64,000 nucleotides of DNA from Dehalococcoidia bacterium (lineage in GTDB: Bacteria > Chloroflexota > Dehalococcoidia > Lucifugimonadales > HRBIN23), in the NCBI GenBank assembly GCA_025060295.1, contig JANXCH010000003.1:1-64000 (forward strand), in the 5' to 3' direction. Made by a program: the position numbers and the translations under genes. Below the pieces are notes generated by a model. It saw nothing but the letters and a program-made list of their open reading frames with translations, did no database searches and had not been told where the DNA came from. How positions within the stretch are numbered: position 1 is the stretch's first letter; every line of letters starts with the position of its first letter. This document shows positions 1 to 8,052 of the stretch, piece by piece.

Positions 1-1
1 G

Positions 2-103
2 CCGACACCCACGCCCACGCCCACACCCACACCTACACCTACACCTACACCTACACCTACGCCCACACCCACCCCTACTCCTACACCCACACCTTTAGTT
101 CAA
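2..103 (+). repeat. Thr-Pro codon repeat (first linker)
   Basis: An in-frame run of alternating proline (ccn) and threonine (acn) codons, including several identical cct-aca units at about 28-60. It encodes an extended TPTP linker in the surface protein and could vary in length by slippage. Confidence 0.85.
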
Positions 104-2686
104 TGCGTCTTCGTAGTAGGTGTCAATGTTAGTCCGCCCACGGTGCCACCCGGCCAACCCGTCCAAGTGACCGTGGTGAAAGTGAACCGCTGCACCACCT
201 CCGCTCCGTATACCTTGATCGTCCGCCTGGATGGCGACATCAAGGCTACTCTGTCGGGGACGCTCCCACCGCAGCAGACCCGGCGCAACACCGTCTCCCT
301 GACTACACCTGTCCCGGGTCCGCACACGGTAACGGTGGACGGTGTGTCGGCCACCTTCACCGTCATAGGCACAAGGCTGCTCGGGTCTGTGGTGGCCTCC
401 CCCGTTGTGACCTTCGCGGGCTCCCCTGTGGTGAAGGAAGTTGCCTTGCTTAACCAGGGTGCAGCAGGCACCTTCTCCCTCTCGTGCACCGAGACCCGCG
501 ACGGGACCTCACTGGGCACGGTGTTTGCTGCGTCCGGGCTCATTGGTGCCAATGCCACGAGGATCTTCACCTTCGCTCAGGATGGTCAGCCTGGCACTTA
601 CACCGTTACCTGCACAGCTGACGGCACAACCTTCAGCACCACTTTCGTCAAACTGCCCCGGCCTATTGTGCGTTGGCCGCCCATTATTCGCCGCGTGGGC
701 CTGATTCAGCAGACACCTGCGCCTCCGGTTGCCTCCCTGCACGAGTATGAGAGGGTGCAACAGGTGAGTGCGGCGTGGAATGGCGGAGCCCCTTCTCTGC
801 CCTCCCCGCAGCAACAAGCCCTGGCCATCCTTCTGACACTGCCACCGGGGGCCGCCCTCACACAACCTTTCACCGACCCTGTAACGGGTGCCCGCTTTGA
901 CGGCCGGGACACCGTGACCCTCGATCTTCGCGACGCGCGCGGCACCCGCATCATGACCCTTATTGCCCGCGTGGAACCTTTGGTGCGCTTGGATCCCACC
1001 ACCGCTCAAGCCCGGGTGCGTGAACTGCGCACCCAGATTGGCCCCCACACCGAGGACTTCACCGCCCGGGATGGGGCCGTGGGCCGAGTGGAAACTTTCT
1101 TTGACGCTGTGCTTGTTGACCTGCCTCCAGAGGAGTTTGCTTTAGGTGTGGCCCACACCAAGACCGTCAGTCCTGATGCCCTGGCCCCCTTCCAGGCTTT
1201 GGCCAGGAACGAGGGATTGAGGATTCGCGACCTGGCCTTCGCCACCATCGTGGATACCACCCTGCGCCCCCGCACCACCGTGGGCGAAGTGCGGGTGCGC
1301 ATGACGGTGGGCCAGACCTGGGTGGAGCGCATGGGTGGGGCCGGGCAAATCCGCATCGGACGCCTTGCCGATGACGGACGGGCGAGTTTCCTGACTACCC
1401 GCCTCGTGGAGACTCGCGACGGACGCGCAACCTTCGAAGCCATTTCCCCCGATGGGTTGTCCACATTCCTCCTGATGGCTGTAGAGCGCCCGCCGGCCGC
1501 CTTCCAACCCGTGCTCAGCGATCTGCAGGTGGAACCCCCAGCCGTCGAGCCCGGCCGCTCGGTACAGGTAACGGTGCAGGTTACCAACCGCGGCACTGCC
1601 GAGGGCACGTATTCCGACGTGCTCCTGATAGATGGCACGCCCGTGGCCACCGCAGCCGTAACCGTGCCTCCTGGCCAGACTCGCACCCTCACCTTCGCCC
1701 CCCTATTGGAGCGTGAAGGCACCTTCACTCTGCGGGTCGGCGACCTGACCGCTCGCGTCACTGTGGCGCGCCGGCCCCCTGCCACCGATATCGTCCTGGG
1801 CACGCCGCCCGCCCTTCCGCCACGTGTGGACGCCGGCCGCCCCGTGGAAGTCTCCCTGCCCATAACTAACCGTGGCACTGCCACAGGCGTCGTGGAGGTG
1901 CGGTTCTTCGCCAACGACGCCCTTCACGATGTGCGCTCCTTAGCCATAGGGCCGGGGGCCACGGCTACTGCCACATTCACCTTTACCCCTGTGGCTGGGG
2001 TGGATGCCACTTATGCCCTGCGCTTGGAGGTGCCGGGTGTGGGGGCACGCACCCTCTCCCTGCGTGCAGTGCCACCCCCCACACCTGCCCGTTACACGGT
2101 CGCCCCTGAGCGGATAGCCCCCGACCGCCCGCTGGCAGGGCAAGCCTTCACCGTCGCTTTCTCCCTCACCAACATCGGCGACACTGCTGAACCCCGCTTC
2201 ACGGGCGCCATCGTGGCCGTTGGCCCCGTCACCCGCGAGGTGGCCATCCCTCCCCAGACCCTGGAACCCGGAACGGGGCGCATCCTCGAGCAGGCGATTA
2301 CTCTGGACACCCCGGGGGCTTACACCATCTCTATCCGCTTCGACACTCAGACGGTGGAGTTGGGTCGGGTAACAGTGCAACCACCGCCCACACCGACACC
2401 CACACCCACGCCACGGCCGCCGACGCCCACCCCTACCCCCACACCGGTGCCGCCCACACCGACACCGGTGCCACCTACACCGACCCCGACACCCGCCGTG
2501 GTACCCACACCCACACCGGTGCCGCCTACACCGACACCCACGCCGCGGCCCCCGACGCCCACACCCACCCCGGTGCCGCCGGCGCCCGCACCCTTCCCCA
2601 CGGGCTTGGTGGTGGGCATCATCATCGCCGTGGTAGTCGTGGCGATCGTTGCCGTAGTGCTCCTGCGGATGCGCCGTCGGGGCTAG
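2..2686 (+). CDS. Large membrane-anchored surface protein with CARDB-like domains (5' partial)
   Basis: The reading frame is open to the left edge, so the apparent GTG start at 143 is internal. The visible part begins with a Thr-Pro linker (2-103), then CARDB/Ig-like beta domains (the first begins VNVSPPTVPPGQPV), a middle region resembling PGF-pre-PGF-type extracellular domains (W-V-E-R near 1320 and S-T-F-L-L near 1465), and three more CARDB-like repeats marked by VTNRGTA, ITNRGTA and LTNIGDT. A second long Thr-Pro linker (2386-2590) precedes a C-terminal hydrophobic helix ending in RMRRRG, a typical stop-transfer anchor. The domains should lie outside the membrane. CARDB repeats occur in adhesins and cell-surface proteins; no catalytic domain is visible. 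The ligand is unknown. Confidence 0.85.
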   Translation, partial: PTPTPTPTPTPTPTPTPTPTPTPTPTPTPTPLVQCVFVVGVNVSPPTVPPGQPVQVTVVKVNRCTTSAPYTLIVRLDGDIKATLSGTLPPQQTRRNTVSLTTPVPGPHTVTVDGVSATFTVIGTRLLGSVVASPVVTFAGSPVVKEVALLNQGAAGTFSLSCTETRDGTSLGTVFAASGLIGANATRIFTFAQDGQPGTYTVTCTADGTTFSTTFVKLPRPIVRWPPIIRRVGLIQQTPAPPVASLHEYERVQQVSAAWNGGAPSLPSPQQQALAILLTLPPGAALTQPFTDPVTGARFDGRDTVTLDLRDARGTRIMTLIARVEPLVRLDPTTAQARVRELRTQIGPHTEDFTARDGAVGRVETFFDAVLVDLPPEEFALGVAHTKTVSPDALAPFQALARNEGLRIRDLAFATIVDTTLRPRTTVGEVRVRMTVGQTWVERMGGAGQIRIGRLADDGRASFLTTRLVETRDGRATFEAISPDGLSTFLLMAVERPPAAFQPVLSDLQVEPPAVEPGRSVQVTVQVTNRGTAEGTYSDVLLIDGTPVATAAVTVPPGQTRTLTFAPLLEREGTFTLRVGDLTARVTVARRPPATDIVLGTPPALPPRVDAGRPVEVSLPITNRGTATGVVEVRFFANDALHDVRSLAIGPGATATATFTFTPVAGVDATYALRLEVPGVGARTLSLRAVPPPTPARYTVAPERIAPDRPLAGQAFTVAFSLTNIGDTAEPRFTGAIVAVGPVTREVAIPPQTLEPGTGRILEQAITLDTPGAYTISIRFDTQTVELGRVTVQPPPTPTPTPTPRPPTPTPTPTPVPPTPTPVPPTPTPTPAVVPTPTPVPPTPTPTPRPPTPTPTPVPPAPAPFPTGLVVGIIIAVVVVAIVAVVLLRMRRRG
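2386..2592 (+). repeat. Thr-Pro/Pro-rich codon repeat (second linker)
   Basis: Imperfect tandem codons for T-P, R-P-P and V-P-P units between the last CARDB-like domain and the C-terminal transmembrane helix. This is the usual wall- or envelope-spanning linker composition. Confidence 0.85.
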
Positions 2687-2708
2687 GTAGCACCTAGATA
2701 CCCATCCT

Positions 2709-2745
2709 GGGGCCGCCTCCTCAAGGGAGGCGGCCCCGGTTTTTT
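2709..2745 (+). terminator. Rho-independent terminator after the surface protein
   Basis: A 12-bp perfect GC-rich stem (2709-2720 with 2726-2737) has a 5-nt loop and is followed by GG and a run of six T. It starts 23 nt after the stop codon of the surface-protein gene. Confidence 0.9.
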
Positions 2746-2760
2746 CCCCCGGTCCGTAAG

Positions 2761-2790
2761 TTGACCCGTCACCCCCATGCGGGGTAGGAT
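2761..2790 (+). promoter_or_regulatory. Promoter of tRNA-Arg
   Basis: A TTGACC -35 (2761-2766) and a TAGGAT -10 (2785-2790) are separated by 18 bp and end 9 bp before the tRNA. They match the sigma-70 consensus at 5/6 and 4/6. Confidence 0.65.
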
Positions 2791-2799
2791 GGGCATGGC

Positions 2800-2872
2800 G
2801 TCCCAGTAGCTCAGGGGACAGAGCGGCCGCCTTCTAAGCGGCGGGTCGGGGGTTCAAATCCCTCCTGGGACG
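2800..2872 (+). tRNA. tRNA-Arg (anticodon TCT)
   Basis: A 73-nt cloverleaf. The acceptor stem is 2800-2806 with 2865-2871, discriminator G at 2872. The anticodon stem GCCGC/GCGGC encloses loop CTTCTAA with TCT at 2833-2835. The T-arm has the standard GGTTCAAAT core. CCA is not encoded. It reads AGA codons, which are rare in this GC-rich window. Confidence 0.95.
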
Positions 2873-2984
2873 CGGGTTTTTCGTTTCTCAAGGAAGTCCC
2901 GCCTGCTTGCCGAGGGGGGCCTCTGCGCCCTAGGATGGAGGCGATGGATTCTCCGCCTTCCCAGGGCGTCGGAGGTCTGCCGCG

Positions 2985-3566
2985 ATGAACCCGATGGTCC
3001 TCGTCCTCCTCCTGAACCTGCTCTTGGGCACGGTGGGCATCGCCTTCATCTTCCGTACCTTGGTGGAGAACTGGTCGGCGGGCATTGTGGTGCGCCACAC
3101 CGGCAACCTGACCCCCGGCCGCCGCATCAAGATCATTACCCCTACTCAGATTATCAAAGGAGACATCCTGTCCATCGGGCCGGTGCGCACCGCCTTATGG
3201 GAGGTGGGTGACGGGGAACACCTCCCCAGTATCCGCACGGGGCGCATCATCAAAGTCCCCAACGCCTTCCTCCTCAACAACCCCATCGTGGTGTATGGGG
3301 ATGTCATCGTGGACGAGGTCATCGCCCAGGTGAAACTGGACGGCCACCGCATCAGCGATATCGTGGAGGACATGCGCCAAGCGATACGGCTGCGGGGGCA
3401 CAAGGTGGTCGGCGTCAGCCTCTACCAGAAGGATGACCGCTGGGTGGTGCACGGGGTGTTTGAGGTGGAGACGCCTAACCTGGCCGATGAGCGGGGGATG
3501 GTTCTGCAAGCCTTTTGGCAACGGCAGAGCCAGCGCCAGTCGGAGAAATCCGCTACGCCTAGCTGA
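2985..3566 (+). CDS. Minimal MscS-domain membrane protein
   Basis: A 193-aa protein with one N-terminal hydrophobic helix (residues about 3-24) followed directly by a beta domain of the mechanosensitive channel MscS type (VVRHTGNLTPGRRI, IKGDILSIG, then IKVPNAFLLNNPIVVYG, matching the family's V-x-I-P-N-S/A-x-L signature) and an alpha/beta C-terminal part. MscS channels normally have at least three transmembrane helices, so this is a reduced form. It may assemble as a heptamer around one helix per subunit or partner another membrane protein. GGAGGT lies 8 nt before the ATG. It is monocistronic and convergent with the M20 peptidase gene. Confidence 0.75.
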   Translation: MNPMVLVLLLNLLLGTVGIAFIFRTLVENWSAGIVVRHTGNLTPGRRIKIITPTQIIKGDILSIGPVRTALWEVGDGEHLPSIRTGRIIKVPNAFLLNNPIVVYGDVIVDEVIAQVKLDGHRISDIVEDMRQAIRLRGHKVVGVSLYQKDDRWVVHGVFEVETPNLADERGMVLQAFWQRQSQRQSEKSATPS

Positions 3567-3576
3567 ACCGTTTGGG

Positions 3577-3614
3577 GGAGAATAGCATCGGCCCTACCCA
3601 GGGCAGGCTTCTCC
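3577..3614. terminator. Hairpin between convergent genes (possible weak bidirectional terminator)
   Basis: Nested inverted repeats: GGAGAA (3577-3582) with TTCTCC (3609-3614), and inside GCCCT (3591-3595) with AGGGC (3600-3604). It sits where the MscS-like and M20 genes converge. There is no clear T-tract. Confidence 0.35.
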
Positions 3615-3618
3615 TGAC

Positions 3619-4971
3619 CTACCGCCCCAGGGCCTCCACAATGCTGGCCATGTGCAGAATGGCCCTCTGGTAGTCCTGCAAACGGATGTTCTCGTTAGGG
3701 GCGTGGATGCGGTTATCGGGGTACCCCGCCCCTGCGGCCATAGCCACCGGCAGACCCCGCTCGGTGAAGAAGCACATGGGGCCACTGCCCGCCATAGTGG
3801 GCACCAACACCGCCGGCGTGCCGTAGACCTCCTGGGCAGCGTCAGCCACCAGGCGCACCCACGGGCTGTCCAAGGGGGTGCGGGCGGGCGCGCTCCCCCC
3901 CGGATGCTCGATAACCTCTATGTCCCCGAACCCGTGCACCCGCAGGTGCTCCCGCAACAGGGCCACCACCTCCTCGGGGCGCTGATCGGGCACCAAGCGA
4001 AAGTCCACCTTGGCCCGTGCCTCGGCTGGCACAATGGTCTTGGTGCCTGGCCCCGTGTAGCCCCCGACGATGCCACAAATGGAGCACGAGGGTTCAAAGT
4101 ACAGGCGGCGGCGATAGGCGTAGCCCCGCACCCCCTTCACGAACTTTTTGATCCCCAGGCTTTGGGCCAACTGGGCATCCTCCTCCGGGAGACGGCGCAG
4201 AGCCTCCCGCTCCAACCGGGTAGGCGGGCGCACCCTATCGTAGAAACCCCGAATGCGCACCCGCTCCCCCGGCCCCTTGAGAGTAGATAAGGCCCATACT
4301 AATCGCCACGCCGGGTTGGGCACGACCGCCCCGTAAGAGGAGTGCACATCCCGATTGGCCCCTCTGGCCACCAGTTCCACATAGGCGATGCCCTTCAACC
4401 CCAAGGTGACAGTGGGGGCACCCTCCCAAGTTACGCCCCCACCCTCCCAAATACATCCCTCCGCCCGTAACAGGTCGGCGTGCTGGGCAACCCAATCCCC
4501 GAAATGGGGGCTTCCGATCTCCTCGGCACCCTCCAGCACCCATCGCACCGTGCAGGGCACGGTGCCATACACAGCGCGCCACGCCTTCACCGCTTGCAGG
4601 CGCGCCACAAAACACCCCTTATCGTCCGAGACCCCGCGAGCGTAGGCCTTACCGTCCCGAACGGTCAAGCGGAAGGGGGGACTATCCCACAACTCCAACG
4701 GCTCAGGCGGCTGCACATCGTAATGGTCGTAGATGAGGACGGTGCGGGCCGAGCGCCCCTTCTGTTCCGCATACACCACCGGGGCCACCCCCGGCAGGGG
4801 GAACAAACGCACAGTGAAGCCCGCCTCCTCCAGCATGGCTTTCACCACCTGGGCGCACTCCTCCACCCCCATCCTCTGGGCGCTGACGCTGGGCTGATTA
4901 CACAGGCGTTCCAGATCGGCCAGGGCCTGGTCCATATGTGCCAGGATGTAGGAACGCACACGCTCGTCCAT
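3619..4971 (-). CDS. M20-family metallo-dipeptidase/peptidase
   Basis: A 450-aa zinc peptidase of the M20 (PepV/CNDP-like) group. The sequence shows the first metal/catalytic motif YDHYDVQP (residues about 79-86), the bridging aspartate segment GRGVSDDKG-like (ARGVSDDKG), the general-base motif EGAEEIGS and the inserted dimerisation domain. It should hydrolyse small peptides or N-acylated amino acids in the cytoplasm; no signal peptide is visible. The length is normal. AAGGAG lies 6 nt before the ATG. The fmdB-like gene upstream on the same strand ends at 5047 and may be co-transcribed. Confidence 0.9.
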   Translation of the reverse strand: MDERVRSYILAHMDQALADLERLCNQPSVSAQRMGVEECAQVVKAMLEEAGFTVRLFPLPGVAPVVYAEQKGRSARTVLIYDHYDVQPPEPLELWDSPPFRLTVRDGKAYARGVSDDKGCFVARLQAVKAWRAVYGTVPCTVRWVLEGAEEIGSPHFGDWVAQHADLLRAEGCIWEGGGVTWEGAPTVTLGLKGIAYVELVARGANRDVHSSYGAVVPNPAWRLVWALSTLKGPGERVRIRGFYDRVRPPTRLEREALRRLPEEDAQLAQSLGIKKFVKGVRGYAYRRRLYFEPSCSICGIVGGYTGPGTKTIVPAEARAKVDFRLVPDQRPEEVVALLREHLRVHGFGDIEVIEHPGGSAPARTPLDSPWVRLVADAAQEVYGTPAVLVPTMAGSGPMCFFTERGLPVAMAAGAGYPDNRIHAPNENIRLQDYQRAILHMASIVEALGR

Positions 4972-5046
4972 TATGTTCTCCTTACGGTGAAAATGGAATG
5001 ACCAGGCGCCGTGGCCATACCCATAGGGAGCCCAGGCACCGTGAGC

Positions 5047-5247
5047 CTACGAGGGCGTGCCCCGGAAGGCGTCCTTTTCGGCGGGGCGCAGGTAGGAGCC
5101 TGTCTTGGCCCCAAACACCGAGACGAGACGGCGCGCCCGGCTCTGGCCACAGCGGGGGCAGGGGGCAGGGGCGTCGGCCTCGGCATAGGATCGGCGTAGT
5201 TCAAAAATATGTCCACACGCAGCGCACTGATACTCGTAAATGGGCAT
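5047..5247 (-). CDS. FmdB-family zinc-ribbon protein
   Basis: A 66-aa protein beginning MPIYEYQCAACGHIFE with a second pair PCPRCGQ. This is the CxxC...CxxC zinc ribbon typical of the FmdB putative regulatory family (N-terminal M-P-x-Y-x-Y-x-C). The frame is open further upstream, but GGAGG lies 8 nt before this ATG and the upstream stretch overlaps a TTGACA promoter, so the short form is chosen. The role is unknown; the family is often called regulatory without direct evidence. Confidence 0.85.
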   Translation of the reverse strand: MPIYEYQCAACGHIFELRRSYAEADAPAPCPRCGQSRARRLVSVFGAKTGSYLRPAEKDAFRGTPS

Positions 5248-5301
5248 AGGCGACACCTCCAACCAGTGTTGGGAGATGGCATTTCCCAGTTCCACTTCTA
5301 A

Positions 5302-5331
5302 GGGATACCCGAACCCTCGGACTTCTGTCAA
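5302..5331 (-). promoter_or_regulatory. Promoter of the fmdB-like gene
   Basis: On the minus strand a perfect TTGACA (-35; 5326-5331) and TATCCC (-10; 5302-5307) are 18 bp apart, placing the transcript start near 5295, downstream of the alternative upstream start codon. Confidence 0.55.
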
Positions 5332-5394
5332 GGCGAGGTGAGGGGCTTGCATCCCCCTATGGGCAGACGCCCCCAGGACCTTCCCCGCTCACAA

Positions 5395-5430
5395 AGACCG
5401 GGGCCCCGCCTGCAGGTGCGGGGCCCCGGG
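5395..5430 (-). terminator. Terminator hairpin after ftsZ
   Basis: A perfect 12-bp stem (5398-5409 with 5418-5429) with an 8-nt loop begins 24 nt downstream of the ftsZ stop codon. On the minus strand it is followed by TCTTTGTG, a weak T-tract. Confidence 0.6.
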
Positions 5431-5453
5431 AGGTACAGGATAGCGTGACAGGT

Positions 5454-6575
5454 CTAGCGGTAACCGTTAGTCGGCTTGCGCGGACTGGCGGGGGGCGGGG
5501 TGCTGGAAGGCGTCCGCTCCCGCAGGAAGGGGGGCAAATCCAAGTCGGGGAGTTTGCCCGTTGCCATCAGCCGCTCAAACTCGTCCATCTTCTGAGTCAC
5601 TGCCCCCTCCCCGGGGAAGCCCGTAGCGATGACGGTGATTTTCACCTCGTCCTCCATCTTGCTGTCCTGCACCATGCCGAAGAAGATGGCTGCCTCGGGG
5701 TCGGCGTTCTGGCTGATGTACTCGGCAGCCTGATGCACTTCAGCCAAGGTCAGGTTCTCACCCCCGGTGATGTTGAACAGGATGCCCTTTGCCCCGTCCA
5801 TGGTGTAGTCCAGGAGCGGGCAAGAGACCGCCGCCCGCGCCGCCTCCTCGGCACGGCGCTCGCCCCGAGCACGGCCGATGCCCAACCAGGCGGGGCCGCC
5901 CCCGGTGAGCACCGCCTTCACATCGGCGAAGTCCAGGTTGATCTCCCCCGGGATGGTAACCAGTTCGGCGATGGCCTGCACACCCTGGCGCAACACCTCA
6001 TCGGCCAAGCGGAAGGCGTTGTTCACCGTGAGCTTCTGATCGGTGAGCACCATCTTCAAGCGGTCGTTGGGGATAGTGATGAGGGCATCCACCTTGTCCT
6101 TGAGGCGGTGGATGCCGTCCTCGGCGATACGCCGCCGCTTCGGCCCCTCAAAGGAGAAGGGCTTGGTAACCACGGCGACGGTCAGCGCTCCCATCTCCTT
6201 ACAGATCTCGGCCACCACAGGGATAGCACCTGTGCCGGTGCCCCCGCCCATGCCCGCCGCCAGGAACACCATATCGGCCCCGCGCAAAGCCTCGGCGATC
6301 TCGTCGCGGCTCTCCTCGGCGGCCTGGCGTCCCAGTTCGGGGTTGCCCCCCACCCCCATGCCGCGGGTCAGTTTCTCCCCGATGGACAGACGGTTGGGCA
6401 CCTCCGAGCGGGAGAGAGCCTGCACATCGGTGTTCACCACATAGTATTCCACCCCGGGAATGGGTTCCCGAAACATCCGGCTCACGGCATTGGAACCGCC
6501 CCCCCCAATGCCCAACACCTTGATGCACGGGACGCCCAGGGATTCGGCGCGGAAGTTCTGCTGCAGTGTCCCCAT
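5454..6575 (-). CDS. ftsZ: Cell division GTPase FtsZ
   Basis: Tubulin-like GTPase that polymerises into the cytokinetic ring. The tubulin signature GGGTGTG is at residues 110-116 and the T7 catalytic-loop segment NLDFADV at 213-219, so nucleotide binding and hydrolysis look intact. At 373 aa it is of normal length. The C-terminal linker is very short: the GTPase body ends near residue 320 and a DLPPFLR motif, like the usual conserved C-terminal FtsA-binding peptide, lies near 346-352. It is followed by a 21-residue Pro/Ser-rich basic tail instead of ending the protein. GGAGGT precedes the ATG. ftsA lies 32 bp upstream in the same operon. Confidence 0.97.
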   Translation of the reverse strand: MGTLQQNFRAESLGVPCIKVLGIGGGGSNAVSRMFREPIPGVEYYVVNTDVQALSRSEVPNRLSIGEKLTRGMGVGGNPELGRQAAEESRDEIAEALRGADMVFLAAGMGGGTGTGAIPVVAEICKEMGALTVAVVTKPFSFEGPKRRRIAEDGIHRLKDKVDALITIPNDRLKMVLTDQKLTVNNAFRLADEVLRQGVQAIAELVTIPGEINLDFADVKAVLTGGGPAWLGIGRARGERRAEEAARAAVSCPLLDYTMDGAKGILFNITGGENLTLAEVHQAAEYISQNADPEAAIFFGMVQDSKMEDEVKITVIATGFPGEGAVTQKMDEFERLMATGKLPDLDLPPFLRERTPSSTPPPASPRKPTNGYR

Positions 6576-6607
6576 AGAGACCTCCTTCTCAATCTATACC
6601 CTGCGTT

Positions 6608-7858
6608 TCACAGGGCAACCCGCCTGGCGCGCTCGCGCAGCCAGTGCATAACCGAAACCATCGGCTTCTCCTTGTGCCCGTTCTGTGCACCCAGGGAGCC
6701 CCGATGGGAGACCGCCTGGCGCGTGCCCCACACCAGGGCACCCACCACGGCGGCGCAGGACGGGGCGTGCCATCCGTGCGGGAGCCCCTCTACACCCCGA
6801 GGCGTGGCCACCCGCACCGGAGCATCCAGGCCCTCCCGGAACAGGGCGTCCAGCCCCCGCAGGTTGGCAGTGCCGCCGGCCAGCACGATGCCCGCAGGCG
6901 GCACGGCCCGCAAGGCGAAGGTTTGCCGGATGGTGTAGTACACCAAGCGTAGCACCTCTATCCCCCGCTCTCGCAGGTGGCGAACCACCTCCCGGCGCGC
7001 CACACGGCTGGTGCCCCGCTCCCCGAACTTGGCCACCTCCACTTCCTCCGGCCCAGAGACATCAGGCACCACACTGCCCCAGCGCAGTTTGGTATCCTCG
7101 GCCACATCCCAGGGCATCTTGAAGGCCACCGCCAGGTCGTTGGTGAAGTGCCAGCCCCCCACGGGTAGCACCGCCAGGTTCCAGAGCGCCCCGTGCTGGT
7201 AATAGGCCACGGTGGTGCTTCCCCCCCCGATGTCCACCAGGAGCACCCCCACCTCCCGCTCGTCCCGGGTCAGGGCCGATTCGCCACAGGCCAAGCCCCC
7301 AGCCACCAGGTAGCGCACCTTACAACGGCTGTGCTCCAGCGCCTGCACCAGGGCGCGCAGGGGCGTGGACGCCCCCGTGATGCACAGGGTCTCCACGCTG
7401 ACGCGGGTGGCGTGCATCCCCAGGGGGTTGCGGATACCCTCCAGACCGTCCAGGGAATAGTTCTTAGGAACCAAGTGCAGCAGTTCCCTGTCTGGGGAAA
7501 GCTCCCGCGGGTAGGCTGCGTCCACGGCGCGCTGGAGCGTCTCCTGGCTAATGGGCAAGGCGTAGTGGGTGGAATGGACCGTGCCCCAGCGGGTGGATGC
7601 CTCCAGATGGCTTCCCCCCACAGTGGCCGTGACCCACCCGATATCCACCCCGGCGCTGCGGGAGGCCTCCTCCAGAGCCGCCCGCACCGCCATCTCCGCA
7701 TCGGCGATGTGGACGATGACGCCCTTCTGCACCCCCCGGGAGGGGACGAGGCCACTACCGATAGCCTCTAGGACACCGTTGGGATGCAAGCGGGCGACCA
7801 GAACACGAATAGTGGAGGTGCCGATATCTACGGCGGTATAGCAGGTGTCCGTATGCAT
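6608..7858 (-). CDS. ftsA: Cell division protein FtsA
   Basis: A 416-aa actin-like ATPase that tethers FtsZ to the membrane. Visible: the phosphate-1 motif AVDIGTSTIRVLVA (residues about 9-22), the SHS2/1C region, the phosphate-2 motif LLVDIGGGSTTVAYY, the adenosine motif IVLAGGTANL, and a C-terminal amphipathic helix (MHWLRERARRVAL) that is the expected membrane-targeting sequence. AAGGAG precedes the ATG. It lies between rsmH and ftsZ with no ftsQ or mur genes, a reduced division cluster. Confidence 0.95.
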   Translation of the reverse strand: MHTDTCYTAVDIGTSTIRVLVARLHPNGVLEAIGSGLVPSRGVQKGVIVHIADAEMAVRAALEEASRSAGVDIGWVTATVGGSHLEASTRWGTVHSTHYALPISQETLQRAVDAAYPRELSPDRELLHLVPKNYSLDGLEGIRNPLGMHATRVSVETLCITGASTPLRALVQALEHSRCKVRYLVAGGLACGESALTRDEREVGVLLVDIGGGSTTVAYYQHGALWNLAVLPVGGWHFTNDLAVAFKMPWDVAEDTKLRWGSVVPDVSGPEEVEVAKFGERGTSRVARREVVRHLRERGIEVLRLVYYTIRQTFALRAVPPAGIVLAGGTANLRGLDALFREGLDAPVRVATPRGVEGLPHGWHAPSCAAVVGALVWGTRQAVSHRGSLGAQNGHKEKPMVSVMHWLRERARRVAL

Positions 7859-7943
7859 CTATGCTCCTTTCCCTCCGTGGTAGGAGCCTCTCCGGCCTGG
7901 CAGCGGCCAGGCAAGTTCCGTGTCGTGTCCTATCAGGGATGCC

Positions 7944-8009
7944 GAGGGCTGTAGCCGAGGGGAGAGATGTCCAACGGGGGTGCCGTTGTGCAGCAAGGCT
8001 ACAGCCCCC
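7944..8009. other. Nested inverted repeats in the rsmH-ftsA spacer
   Basis: The 194-bp spacer contains a long imperfect stem of about 13 bp (7944-7956 with 7997-8009, core GGCTGTAGCC/GGCTACAGCC) enclosing a second perfect 6-bp hairpin, CAACGG/CCGTTG (7972-7977 with 7983-7988). Near the ftsA start there is another hairpin, CCTGGC/GCCAGG-like (about 7896-7912). Transcribed on the minus strand it would form a structured leader before ftsA. No known riboswitch core was recognised. Confidence 0.5.
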
Positions 8010-8052
8010 GGCCCCTGACCATCTAGGAGAGGGGATGAGCCCTCCCCATCCG

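Noticed and set aside
1-105. Short repeats at the left edge as a CRISPR array
   Set aside because: Unit is 6 bp, no spacers, and it is in frame coding for Thr-Pro.
1006-1914. A 302-codon minus-strand frame inside the surface-protein gene
   Set aside because: Arg/Ser/Thr-rich antisense of beta-domain codons, with no ribosome-binding site.
5248-5352. A 35-residue N-terminal extension of the FmdB-like protein
   Set aside because: Overlaps a TTGACA promoter; the family starts at MPIYEY and a GGAGG lies before that ATG.
5445-6938. A 497-codon plus-strand frame opposite ftsZ and ftsA
   Set aside because: It is the antisense of two certain genes; composition (His/Gly/Arg-rich) is what GC-rich antisense gives, and there is no ribosome-binding site.
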